Source: Acanthochlamys bracteata | Taxonomy: Eukaryota; Streptophyta; Magnoliopsida; Pandanales; Velloziaceae | Assembly (NCBI GenBank): GCA_019914995.1 | Contig: CM034139.1 | Location: forward strand, 6,488,461 to 6,552,460 | Direction of reading: 5' to 3' | DNA: 64,000 bases | Shown here: piece by piece, positions 10,852 to 21,159 of the stretch | Layout of the letters: every line of letters begins with the position of its first letter | How positions within the stretch are numbered: position 1 is the stretch's first letter | Notes under the pieces: model-generated | What the model was told of the DNA's origin: nothing | The model's database searches: none | The model's input: only the letters and a program-made list of their open reading frames with translations | Position numbers and translations under genes: made by a program

Positions 10852-13800
10852 TTAACAGTCAATTGAATTGCAGCTCTGTGCAACGGTTGTGCTATCCGTG
10901 GGGCTCAAAAAGGGGTCTATTTTAACCCACAGAAGAGAAAACACTGATGCCAATAGCACTGACCAGAGCACAACAATCGTTGGAGTTCTGTTCTGTCTTC
11001 CCATGAGACCCTTCAGGAATGGGTAAAGATGCAATATCACCCACATTGCGAAGAACACTTTGCCAAACAATGGTCCCCAGGCCTCGTAGCCGCTATTCAA
11101 GGCATCCGAAAATCCAGCAACCACGCCGACTATATTTACAACTATTATAGTTGTAGGAGGAATTAACACCGTCGTCCACTTGAACAAGTAGAGATCGCCA
11201 AACTCCCCATCGTCTGCTGCTTTGGCTGTGACGGTGAAGTTGGTGTCGACACCTGCCAACATCTTTAAGAAACCTTGGAACACCGCAAATAGGTGAGCAG
11301 AGACACCACCGATGACCCAGAACTGTTCGTTTCTCCACCAGTCTTCGATACCTACTCCACTCCATCGTAGCTCGAGAACGCTCGTCAAGATGATGGAGAT
11401 GAAAAGACCTAAAAACCATACACTTGCAATGTTCGAGAGCTGCGTAACAACCATAACACATGTTAACAAGAAATGCAGACAGTGATATTGCAGATGGGAA
11501 CTCGAGGATGAATGAGGAATACCGTTGGAATGATGAACTTTCCGGTGAGAAGACATATAGCAGGAAGGGAACAGTAAGCAATAAGGGGCAGCGAGGTGAA
11601 AGGGTAAACAATAGTGTTTATGTACGCCAGGCGCTGCAGCCACTTTAGCCGTCCACCACCATAGCCATACCATAGAGGGCAGTGCCTGCTCAGAAAAATC
11701 TCAACTGAACCAAGAGCCCAACGGAGAACCTGATGCAACCTATCAGAGAGATTGATTGGTGCTGATCCCTTGAAAGCAGGCCTTAGTGGCATGCAATAAA
11801 TTGATCTCCACCCTCGGCAGTGCATCTTAAACCCTGACAAAATATCTTCCGTGACAGATCCATATATCCAGCCAATCTGATTCAGGAGAAGCGCAAGAAA
11901 TTCATATAATTGAAATTAGGACAAACAAGATAATAAGGAGCAAGAAACAAAATAAAAATAACTACCAGAATTCGGGACGAACTATAATGAGGCGTTCCAA
12001 CAGTTAGTTAAGGATACCTCAAGCAAGCCTAACGCTAACAAGTCTGGTATTCTAATAAAGTAAAGTCAAAGGAGGCAGTAAATTTTGCAGGCCTGGTAAG
12101 CTTCCAAGATAAAATTTGTTGACTCATATTAAGCTGTATTACTGCATAGGGCATCTGATTGTCTAGCTTAAAATGATGTCCCAAACTTTGGCGTGTTTTA
12201 ATTCTCTCTTGAACTCTTTTGTTTGCCAAAATTCTTTTCAGATTTACCTTTAAATATAACAGAATATAAAAAAATCACTTTTTACTTATTTTTAAAAATA
12301 ATTAAACACGAAAAATTCAATTCACTTTTCGAGAAACTCACATTTTAAGAACTTACGGCGAGCCTACATAACCAGTTATGATCAAAGCTTATGGAACAGT
12401 TTGGAACTTCTATAAGAACAAAGCAATATCATTACGGAGTGCCTTTCGTTTTTAACAATCACAAACCTAAGAAGGTACACTATAAGTCCTAAGTTTTTGA
12501 AGCCTATAATTGTGCCACTTGTCTTAGAGTCCCTGATTGACTATTATTTACTTGCACCAAATAGAAAATTCTATCTGTGAAAAATAGTATTAGAGTTGAA
12601 TAAGCAGGAAAGGTGAAATTTGAAAATGCATGCCAGAAGGGTTACCTCCTTTCCCCATTCAGTTTTTTCTTCATATCCGCAACTGATAACATGAATTGCT
12701 TCTTTGATTAAAGTTGATGGGTTTGTAGACTCTGGAACTCCTCCGTGTTCCATCAGTGTAGATTCAATAAATACAGAAGATAGTCCAAATGTTTTCTCAA
12801 AGCTCATTTTGGAGACCAGTAAGGATCTCTCATATGCATCATAATCTGTGTGGAGTAAGAAAATCCATATCAGAAATTTTCTAAGAACTTGAAAATTATT
12901 ATGCGAAAGAAATCGGGCTTACTATCAATTTCCCCTAGGTTAAATATAGCAGCATCGAGATCCTCCCGCTTTGCATCCCGATAAACTTCCGACTCATCTT
13001 TGGAAGCCTTCTTAGGACAGCAGCAATTGCAGCAGCAGCACCATGAGCAAAATGAGGATTTGGGAATAGCTGGTAAAGATGGAGGGCCATAACCATATAG
13101 TGCTTGTCTTCTGAAAACACAACCAGTACCCACATAAACAGGTCCTTGGATCCCATCAAGCCCTTTCATGTTAATCTGAGTAAAGCAACAACTGTTAAGT
13201 GTCTGAAAGGATACGTCTGAAGACTAATTGAAAACATAATAGCTTACATCAAAAAAGACTATGTTTCGGTTGGCGTATCGGTCATGGCGATCTATGCCAT
13301 CAAACCTCTGAGGGAACTGCACATAGCATACATCTCTACCAACTTGAGGATCCATCATGAAACACATTGCTTCACGGACTGCCTTGCTATTATTTACATA
13401 GTGATCACAGTCGAGGTTAAGAATATATGGTGCATTTGTGAGAATAGCTGAGACTCGGACCTGCAGATGTTAAATTGTCAGCTACAGAGCAAGTGTGAAA
13501 CACACAAGTACTTTGAAAGAACAGTTTTGAAGATTAGCATACCAGGGCATTCATAGCACCAGCCTTTTTATGATGCTGGTAACCGGGTCTTTTTTCTCTT
13601 GAGACATAAACTAGACGAGGAAGCACATCACCTTCTATATCACGAGCTCCAGTTTGTCCAAGAAAAACCTTTACAAAGTGTTAATTGAAACAATTTCAAC
13701 TTGCATTTTGAGAAGATGAAATAAAAAATGAGCAAGCAGGTTCGAAGGAGTCAAACAAAACTGTCCTATGAACTGTCAGTATGCCTTTAAAATGTAAGCT

Positions 13801-16379
13801 TTTCATACTTCTTCAGTCTCACTTCATGTGGTGATAGCATAGAAAGGATGACTATACCAACAAGCAATATTACACAACAACTCCTCCACAACTAGCTCCT
13901 TAACTTTACCCGAACTTATAGTGGTGATAGATAACTACTGCATCTATTATGATCAATGAAGAAAAGCAGTAAACCTGAATCATTCCAGGGTGATCACGAG
14001 GATTATTTCCTGGCCAAGGGGTCCCGTCTTGCATAACCCAACCCTCTTCTGGGGTTTTTTGAGCCTTTGCAACCAGTGCATTTATCCTGACCTTATATTC
14101 CTCATAATCTCTCTGCAATACAATGAAAGACAATACTTGACCTTTCAATTTGAATAACGAAGTATTAAGGTAGTAAGTGGCAATTCAAATGCATGATATG
14201 TTTGTTATTCACTTATTCAGCAAACGTTCAAGAGGTTAAACCTTCATTGCTCTGCGTTCCTTGACAAAAGAAGGTTGTATTTTATCTCTTAGATAGTCAA
14301 TTTTCTGTGAGAAATAGAACTCTGGTGCCCTTGGCTCAATTGAGTACTTCTTACAAAATGGCACCCACTTTCTGGCAAATTCCGCCGTTTCAGCAAGAGA
14401 CTCAAAGGTAAGCATCGCAGAACCATCGTCAGAGACATAGCAGGAGATTTTATCCACAGGATAATCAACAGAAAGAATTGAAAGCACTGTATTAGCAGTA
14501 ATTAATGGAGGCTCTTTGAGGGGATCCACAGTACTAACAAAGAAGTCAACTGCAGCTAGCCCGCAATCTTTACCCCCTCTCTCGTACCTGAAACTCATAA
14601 ATCGAAACAAAAATTATTTTCCTGGATGCAATCACTTCTATTCCCTACTGCTTCTTATTAGTCTATAGATTAGACGCACACAGCCAACACTTGGTTAGAT
14701 ATATCATACCTTGCACTTAGTCTGTCTATAAACGTCTCTCTATTGATTGGCGACCATTTTGGAAACTGGTCCAACACCCATGAGATTGCAAACCAAATCT
14801 CGCATATGACTGAAGTCAGCCATAGGCCGTATGCACTCTCAACAGGATTTGTTATCCTGTAGTGGAAGAAAAGTCCAAGAATAATCAACCTCATGATGAT
14901 CACAGCCCTGTAAGGACTAAGTTTATTCCGAGAAATTGGAATGACTGCTGAAAGTGGTTGATCATCTGCTGCGTATCTGCGCAAGGTAAGCAAAACACTG
15001 TCCTTTAAGCATATGATCTTTTCTATTTAGAATGCAGGCTTTAATAGAGCAACAATGGTTAACTTTTCCAACAAGTCCTTTAGGGCTTGTTTACTTCACT
15101 ATAAGTGACCCAAAAGTGACTTTCTATCTCCAAAATATCACTTTCGGGTGACTATGTTTACTTCATAATTTGTTCTTACAAACTGATCGCTTTCTAATAA
15201 CTCATTCCTACTTGTTTTTCAAAAATTTATTTTTTAGAAACTCACTTGCAAACTAGTGACACACGCCCTTAGCGCAAAAGATAAGAAGAATGCATGAACA
15301 TATATAACTTTATATAACTGAATCAATGAACTACAAAAATATGCTTACTGATTCTCTTCAATGTGCTGTTCCAAAGGAACCTGAGTTTCTTTACCACCTT
15401 TTTTGAAGTTCTTTTTGTTTTTCTTCTCCTTCCAGCTCTCCACTCTGTTCTTCCATATTGGATCACTAGATTCTATTATAAAAACAACATATATAGAAGT
15501 AAAGCATTAATCTCTACAGGTCATGATCCGAAGAATGAAATCTACAATCGAACAAGTTTGAAATATCTTACCGCTGTCAAGGGTTGAAACAGTACTCACG
15601 TTCCTGGCATGAATTCCCGTGTCCTGTGCAACAAGTGAAATTATATTTCCAAACAAAAAAACTACTATGTTAAAACAGATCTCTATTGTCATCATCTGGA
15701 AGGCAGAATTCTGTCAAATCAGGAATAAAACACACGAGAAAGGAACCTGATAACTATCTTCATTTGCTGCTACTGTTGACCTTACATCAGATTCATCATT
15801 CTTGCCATTTTCTTTGCCTGACAAATGAAAGATACCATCAGTGTTTCCAGAACGGGGTTTAATGATCAAATTATCATGTCACTCAGCAGAAAGTGGAACT
15901 GCTATACTATTCTCAGAAATTAAAGCTTCCGATGAAGTTTGAAATTGAATTTTTAGGCGATAAAAAATAATTGCTATATAGCTCAAACCAACAGATATGC
16001 AATTGTTTTGAGAAACAACTTAGCCAAATGTACTCTACTACCCAAGTTGATGAACGCATTCAGGCAATAAATTGGAACTTATTAGAGACTGCCATGATCA
16101 AGTAGGTAAGGGATCAATTGATATGCAATCTATGCAACAAGCCGTAAATTCCGAAACAGACATTCTTACGAACAACCTGAACTCCAATCAAAAGTAACCA
16201 AAAGACCAACCTAGTACTCTTGCAAACGGTGCCGCACACATTAGGCAACAATTTTTTCCCTCCTTCAACTCATCGTTGACGCAAGACCGACACATCGGGT
16301 ACTGACACTCTTCGCAGGCAACGAACACGTCGCCGCTTTGGCCGCAAGAGTGACAAACAAGTGCTCCTGGTTCCATCAT
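10852..16379 (-). CDS. CESA8: Cellulose synthase catalytic subunit, CESA8 (IRX1) orthologue, 13 exons
   Basis: This subunit of the plasma-membrane cellulose synthase complex makes beta-1,4-glucan from UDP-glucose in secondary walls. Exons (minus strand): 16379-16211, 15817-15747, 15623-15572, 15472-15349, 14976-14710, 14587-14242, 14112-13975, 13668-13543, 13460-13248, 13175-12923, 12845-12646, 11876-11523, 11439-10852. All junctions are GT-AG and in phase, giving 966 residues. It has an N-terminal RING-type zinc finger, TM pairs, and catalytic DDG (280-282), DCD (448-450), TED (662-664) and QVLRW (702-706). The CESA8 assignment rests on [17 protein letters not shown], the MMEPG start and the C-terminal ..SIDC. 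The zinc-finger loop is about six residues shorter than usual. An ATG at 16394 is an alternative start; a 5'-UTR intron ending at about 16399 is possible. Introns hold MITEs at 15083 and about 12187. Confidence 0.95.
12187..12357. mobile_element. MITE-like element in a CESA8 intron
   Basis: The left side reads TTTGGCGTGTTTTAATTC and the right side ends ..AACTTACGGCGAGCC. The interior has the 'aactcacattttaag' sequence seen in the elements at 2324 and 31861. It lies in the intron between CESA8 exons 11 and 12. Boundaries are approximate. Confidence 0.4.
15083..15268. mobile_element. Tourist/Harbinger-like MITE with TTA target duplication (CESA8 intron 4)
   Basis: This 186-bp AT-rich element starts GGGCTTGTTTAC and ends GTGACACACGCCC (complement GGGCGTGTGTC). 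It is flanked on both sides by TTA (15080-15082 and 15269-15271). TTA duplications with GGGC-like ends are typical of PIF/Harbinger-derived MITEs. It has no ORF. Confidence 0.65.
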
Positions 16380-16548
16380 CTTCTCCAGAAGCATCACTGC
16401 AGTAAGGCAACAAATAACAAAAGAACTACTTCATGAATCAAAATCTTGGAATAATAAAGAAGGAGAAATGGTAGTGATGGAGGTTGGAGAGTTGGCATCG
16501 ATCGATTGTTAGATGGAAACAATGGAAGCAAACTTTTTCTTTCTATCC

Positions 16549-16556
16549 GGTTGGTA
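16549..16556 (-). promoter_or_regulatory. Candidate SMRE/M46RE (MYB46-type) site in the CESA8 leader
   Basis: The sense (minus) strand reads TACCAACC, which fits the secondary-wall MYB-responsive consensus ACC(A/T)A(A/C)(T/C). It is about 170 bp upstream of the CESA8 ATG. CESA8 genes are established targets of the MYB46 network, but short sites occur by chance. Confidence 0.3.
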
Positions 16557-16799
16557 AAAATCAATTCTTTTCTTTCTTTTGCGGTGAGATGTCTAATCTA
16601 ATTTACTGATATTTTGATGACTTCTGATTCTTGGATCCCAATATTATTCGTTTCTTCGAGATTGAAAGAGAAATAAAACGAAAAGAGAGATTGAGCTGTT
16701 TGTTTATCAACTTGGTTTTTGTTCTTCTTCTTCTTCGTTGGGAAGCTTCGGAGTTTGCGAGCGTTTGAAGCGAGGCAGGTGAAGTGTTTATTGATGGCT

Positions 16800-17445
16800 A
16801 TGGCGGGAACGGAAACACGTTAACTAACTTGGACCGGCATTTGGGCTTTAATAGGCCGAACAAGTTAAGCCCATGAAAGAGTTTGCTTTACTGAGCAGAA
16901 TATTTTGCTCGGTAAAGGGCAAGTGTATTTAACACCGGGAAATAAAACAACAAATCGCCAGAAAAAGAGCAAGTATGCTAGACACTTCTGGTCCATTGTG
17001 CAAGTTTAATCTGTTACTAGTGAATTTCTTGTAACAGTTTAAGTCATAATTTTTTATTTTTTAATAATGTAATCTTATATCTATACAATTGTTATTTATG
17101 TATTTTAATTATCACTCCATTTTTACTTATATTTAATTTTAAATTCTACTTTCATTAAAATTTAGCTATAAAATTTTATTTCACCATATTTCAATTATTA
17201 TTTTAAAATGTTACTGTTATCAAATTTTATGTATCAACGAATTTCACTTTAATAAAATAATTTTTTACGAGAAATTAAATTTTTTCGTGAAAACATGACC
17301 CAGATTGTTTCTAGCCACGTGGCAGCACGTTTCCTACATCCAGATCCAACCTGATTCAAGATCCAAATGTGGCCCGAAACTTCCGAGTCTCAGCAATGGG
17401 CTTCTTTTACTTGGCCCATGTAGAAATTTCTTCCTTATCTAACGT
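16800..17445. other. CESA8 upstream region, AT-rich, no gene recognised
   Basis: This stretch is AT-rich, especially 17040-17290. It holds no ORF of note and is presumably promoter DNA of CESA8 and spacer. Confidence 0.45.
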
Positions 17446-17508
17446 GTGCGCACAAATGAACAATCCAAAACATTTCGGCGGAAAAAAAAAAAAAAAAAAA
17501 AATCTGAA

Positions 17509-17965
17509 CTAAAGCATATCGCAACTGAAACTCAGTACTCCGTCAAGATTTCTCAGATGCATCCGTTCTCTCAGCGCTTGCTCAGAGAAATCTGTATACT
17601 CTGTTCTCGTCAGCTCTATAGAATTTCCCCAGAACTCCACCAACTCTCTCGCTTTCTTGTAATCCTTATTACTATGCAGCAGTTGTCTTCTTGGAGACCA
17701 ACTCTGCTTACTGGGTTTAGTAGCAATCTCATCTTTCTCCTCCATGCTCTTGAGACTTTTGAAGTTTTCAAGCTCTTTTGCTTGCTTTACTGTTTTCTGC
17801 TCTGAATCTTTGATTGAACAACAGAGAGATTGTTGAGCTACTACTGGTTGAGTTTACTTCTAATGCAAGAACTCGTGGGTGTGGGGAAGAATTAAGAAGA
17901 ATGTTTGAGAAGAACCAGAGAGAGTCTATTGCCATTGACTCCATTGAAGAGAGGAAGTGGAGCAA
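17509..17965 (-). pseudogene. Possible small unknown gene, split by a frame change
   Basis: Two overlapping minus-strand frames look coding and adjoin. The first starts around 17944 (MESMAIDSLWFFSNILLNSS, then RVLALEVNSTSSSS) and stops at 17768. The second is open from about 17805 through KQAKELENFKSLKS and MEEKDEIATKPSKQSW to KKARELVEFWGNSIELT and ends at 17509. A one-base shift near 17790 would join them into about 145 residues, basic and serine-rich. No plausible intron joins them: the only GT..AG pair is about 56 bp and leads to a stop. I do not recognise the family. It may be a broken gene, a real gene with a sequence error, or chance. Confidence 0.35.
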
Positions 17966-18097
17966 AAAGATTTAGGAAAGAGAGTTCTAGAGTTTTAATT
18001 AGAAAGATAAATAACCAAAAAAAAATTGGAATGAAGCGGGCACAATTCGTTTGAAATAGGTTAAAAGGCTATGTGTATGCACGTACAATCAAACGGC

Positions 18098-18171
18098 GGC
18101 CTATTAGCTCAGTTGGTTAGAGCGTCGTGCTAATAACGCGAAGGTCGCAGGTTCGAGACCTGCATGGGCCA
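18098..18171 (+). tRNA. tRNA-Ile (anticodon AAU)
   Basis: The acceptor stem GGCCTAT pairs with ATGGGCC (one G-U). The A box TAGCTCAGTTGG and B box GGTTCGAGACC are intact, and the anticodon loop is CTAATAA with AAT at the anticodon. There is no intron, the discriminator base is A, and CCA is not encoded, as in nuclear genes. A CAA motif lies just upstream and a T-run follows near 18210 for RNA polymerase III. Confidence 0.95.
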
Positions 18172-18199
18172 TTCTTCTTTCGTTATGGGTTTCTATGTT

Positions 18200-19610
18200 T
18201 CCTGTTTTTCTTTTTCTCATTAGTCACTACAATCAAGGTATGCGCCGTTGGGCAATAACCACGCCCAATCATAAAATGTCAAAATTTCCTGTACATATAG
18301 TATATAGCTGATTTGATATTAGTTTTTCGATAGAAATGTTAGTTTAGCATAAACCTCTTATCTGTTGTAACAACAAGAAATTGGCATACTGCTCCAATTG
18401 ATATATCGTATATGTGCATAGTCTGTGTTAGCTGGTAGCAAAATTTAGTATTCTTATTTTTAGAGCCAGAAGATCGTAATATCATAATATGTAACGCTGC
18501 AATAACAATAACAATACATCTACCAAGTTTTGTAATTTTGTTACGTAGGTTGTTGACTTGCCTACACAATTATCAAACGTTGGTGAAGAATGTCCCAAGA
18601 TAAGATTGATCACTTTGCTTAGTTTAATTACCAGGAAAATCTCTTTTGACAGAGGAGACCTTCCTCTCTCAAATATCAAAAGTTGTCCGAACTGAATGGC
18701 AACCACGTTCTCTACCACCGAAGAAAGAATTGCCCTGTAATACAACTCCAGATTCAAGTCCACACACGGGATGCTCAATTGTCTATGACTGTACCTTAAG
18801 GTTTGGTGATTCGTTACCCACCTCATCTTTGACACCTGGGGGACATACTTACCAAACCTGCTGAGTTGTATTAAGGTTTTGATTGGAGACTCATACTTCT
18901 AATATATATAGGATAGATATGTAGCTTCAGTTAACGTAGGGTTGATCTCAGAGATCACAGGAGAGAATTACATACAGGATATGCTGTCGCATAATCCTCG
19001 CCTTGGAGATGCCAAATTGATTGAGCATCTCAAATATGTCTGATCAGCTACTGATCCATTCAATCTATTTTACTCTCAAAGCATCAAACCAAGAGATAGA
19101 GACTTCCTTTATGCGAAGGCTCGACAATGGAAGGCTTCTGCTGATACTTTTTCTCAACTTCATTATTTTAAGTTATATATTGACAAAACAACAATGCATG
19201 AGCTCTTAATCAGAGTCAACAATTGATGAAAGAACTTGCAAAATAAACATATGGAGCATTAAATTTGATCTGTAGTTCTTAAATTAAAAAGCTATATCTC
19301 CAACTCTGCCATACATTAATAAGGCAAGAGTATCAAAACAACACATCTCCACTAAGATGCCCTTCAAGGCCTTTAGAACAATTTACAACTTCAAAACATT
19401 CATGCATCGATTCATAGATCCTTTTTATATATAAAAAAAGTAAACGACATTGATTTTTTTGAAAGACAGAAAAGAGCCAATGCTTTATTTGAAGATTTGA
19501 ACGATCGACGGAAAGAAGGGAATTTTAGTGAAGGACCAACGTTAGAGAAAGCACAGACCACAAGTGAAAAGTTGAAGGAAGCTACTTGGGAATAGTCGCA
19601 CTTCACTTAT
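18200..19610. other. Intergenic region, no gene recognised
   Basis: Short ORFs on both strands (the longest is 117 codons at 18482-18835, minus) show no recognisable domain. Nothing supports a gene. Confidence 0.4.
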
Positions 19611-19620
19611 GCTGTGTATG

Positions 19621-19640
19621 GCATATCCATAGGCATATCC
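19621..19640 (+). promoter_or_regulatory. Two P1BS (PHR1-binding) sites upstream of MIR399
   Basis: GCATATCC occurs at 19621-19628 and again at 19633-19640; both fit the PHR1 consensus GNATATNC exactly. A third match, GCATATGC, is at 19718-19725. The pair lies about 30-50 bp upstream of a TATA-like CTATAAAG at 19666-19673, a sensible promoter position. This layout matches the known phosphate-starvation control of MIR399 genes. Confidence 0.7.
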
Positions 19641-19665
19641 ATGAATGCTAGTACCATTTCTTACA

Positions 19666-19673
19666 CTATAAAG
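19666..19673 (+). promoter_or_regulatory. TATA-like box of the MIR399 gene
   Basis: CTATAAAG lies between the P1BS pair and the hairpin. Transcription would start near 19700, about 50 bp before the hairpin base. Confidence 0.45.
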
Positions 19674-19749
19674 ATTGAACTCAAAACCGGCAAGTGTCTG
19701 CACAACGAAAACTGCGTGCATATGCATGAAGAGAGACAGATTATATAGA

Positions 19750-19875
19750 TGTTGGCAATGAATCACAGGGCGGTTCCTCCTTTGGCAGGAACTCAAATCC
19801 AGCCAGCAAGAGAACTGCTAGTGAATGTATCTTCCTGCCAAAGGAGAATTGCCCTGTCATTCATTCAACACTACT
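19750..19875 (+). ncRNA. MIR399: MIR399 precursor
   Basis: The 3' arm holds a 21-nt mature sequence at 19836-19856, starting TGCCAAAGGAGAATTGCC. As remembered, it is identical to a known miR399 isoform. The 5' arm, 19768-19789 (GGGCGGTTCCTCCTTTGGCA..), pairs with it almost completely: two G-U pairs and one bulged C. Pairing continues outward (aatgaat.acagggc against its complement), giving a hairpin of about 125 nt with a loop of about 45 nt. The mature strand is on the 3' arm, as is usual for the family. miR399 moves in phloem and silences PHO2 (an E2 ubiquitin conjugase), raising phosphate uptake. P1BS sites lie upstream. Confidence 0.92.
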
Positions 19876-20294
19876 GATCATCATTGTCGGAAAAGTACTT
19901 GACGTAGTTTCGTCGGAAGGTAACCACTTTACTGTCTCATGCAGAATTAGCAGGGAGTTAATTCTACAGATGCTAATTGATTGTATTCGTTTCTTATTAG
20001 CAGTTGGTCAAAGAGATTATGTATGTGCTAGCAGTTTACATAAGATAGACGAAGCAAGTACTTCAAGTAGCCAATGCAGATCAGGGGTAATCTAACTTAC
20101 GAATTCCTTTATTTATATATATCTTGGTTGAAGTCTGTTAAATTCAAGTCATACATAAAGAAAACAAAATATCTTTAGAATAACTTCAAAATATGTGAAA
20201 AGAACACGTTAACTAGTTAATGTGAATGCTGAAGACTCTATTAACTGGCAATGGTGTTTCGTATCATGCACGGGGGGCCACTTAAGGACACTTC

Positions 20295-20500
20295 GGGTCT
20301 GCTTGACATTACTTATAAAAATTTATTTCATCTCTTTTAAATTTTCATTTCTAAAACTTTCTACAGTATTTTAGAACTGTTTTTTAAAAAAATTAAAAGG
20401 CACGAGTAAATTATACTTAATAAAATATAAACTTTTTCTAAACAATTTACTAGTTTTCAGAAAGCAAGTTTTATAAGTAATTCAAATTCCAAACGACCCC
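20295..20500. mobile_element. AT-rich MITE-like element
   Basis: The left end is GGGTCTGCTTGACATTACTTATAA and the complement of the right end is GGGGTCGTTTGGAATTTG then ACTTATAA, so the ends are imperfect inverted repeats of about 25-30 bp. Target duplication is unclear. Confidence 0.45.
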
Positions 20501-20916
20501 TTTCATATTGTCTTAAGGATAAAACTTTTATCTTTTTTTGGGTACCTCGTTTGTATAAACTTTTTCCAGCATACTGTAAGGATGGAGTTGCAAATGGACT
20601 TTTCACCGTGAATCAGTTACTGCTGAAGGGCATTTGATGAAGTGCTCCGCTCTATTTAATTTTATTTCATTTCATTTATTTTTATTAAAATTTTAAAAAT
20701 AGTTTATATTTATTTAAAAATTTTTAAAATATAAAAAAATTAAATTATAAAATTTTATTATTACATATTTTTATTAACTTTTAAATAAACAAAAATAAAT
20801 TTTTTATTTTATAAAAATTTTATTTTATAAATATTTTTAATAGCTCTTTACTTTGTTGAAGCTCAACGGTTATACATAGCAAATACAAAAAGAACATATG
20901 CACAATAATACACCAT

Positions 20917-21153
20917 GCGTGCGTTTGAAAGTATTTTTAAAATAAAAATTTTTAAATAAAAAATATTTATTTTAACAAATAAATTTTATTTGTTTATTTT
21001 ATAAAGATATATAATAAAAAAATTTATTATGTAAAATTTTTTATATTTTTTAAAATTTTAAATAAATTTACAAATATTTATAAAATATATATTTAAAAAT
21101 ATATAATTAAAAATTAAAAAATTACTTTTTTTATAAACTGAACCAAACGCATC
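20917..21153. mobile_element. AT-rich MITE-like element
   Basis: The left end GCGTGCGTTTGAAAG and the complement of the right end GGATGCGTTTGGTTCAG share GCGTTTG. The interior is long palindromic A/T runs. A similar AT-rich block lies at 20640-20850. Confidence 0.45.
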
Positions 21154-21159
21154 CGTTAC

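Noticed and set aside
11440-11673. Open frame running through the CESA8 exon 12-13 junction
   Set aside because: The 83-bp intron 11440-11522 happens to be open in one frame, but the peptide there ([10 protein letters not shown]-type) is not CESA; splicing restores [13 protein letters not shown].
17479-17500. Poly-A run as a retroposed gene tail
   Set aside because: It is on the plus strand, follows no intronless gene copy, and no target duplication was found.
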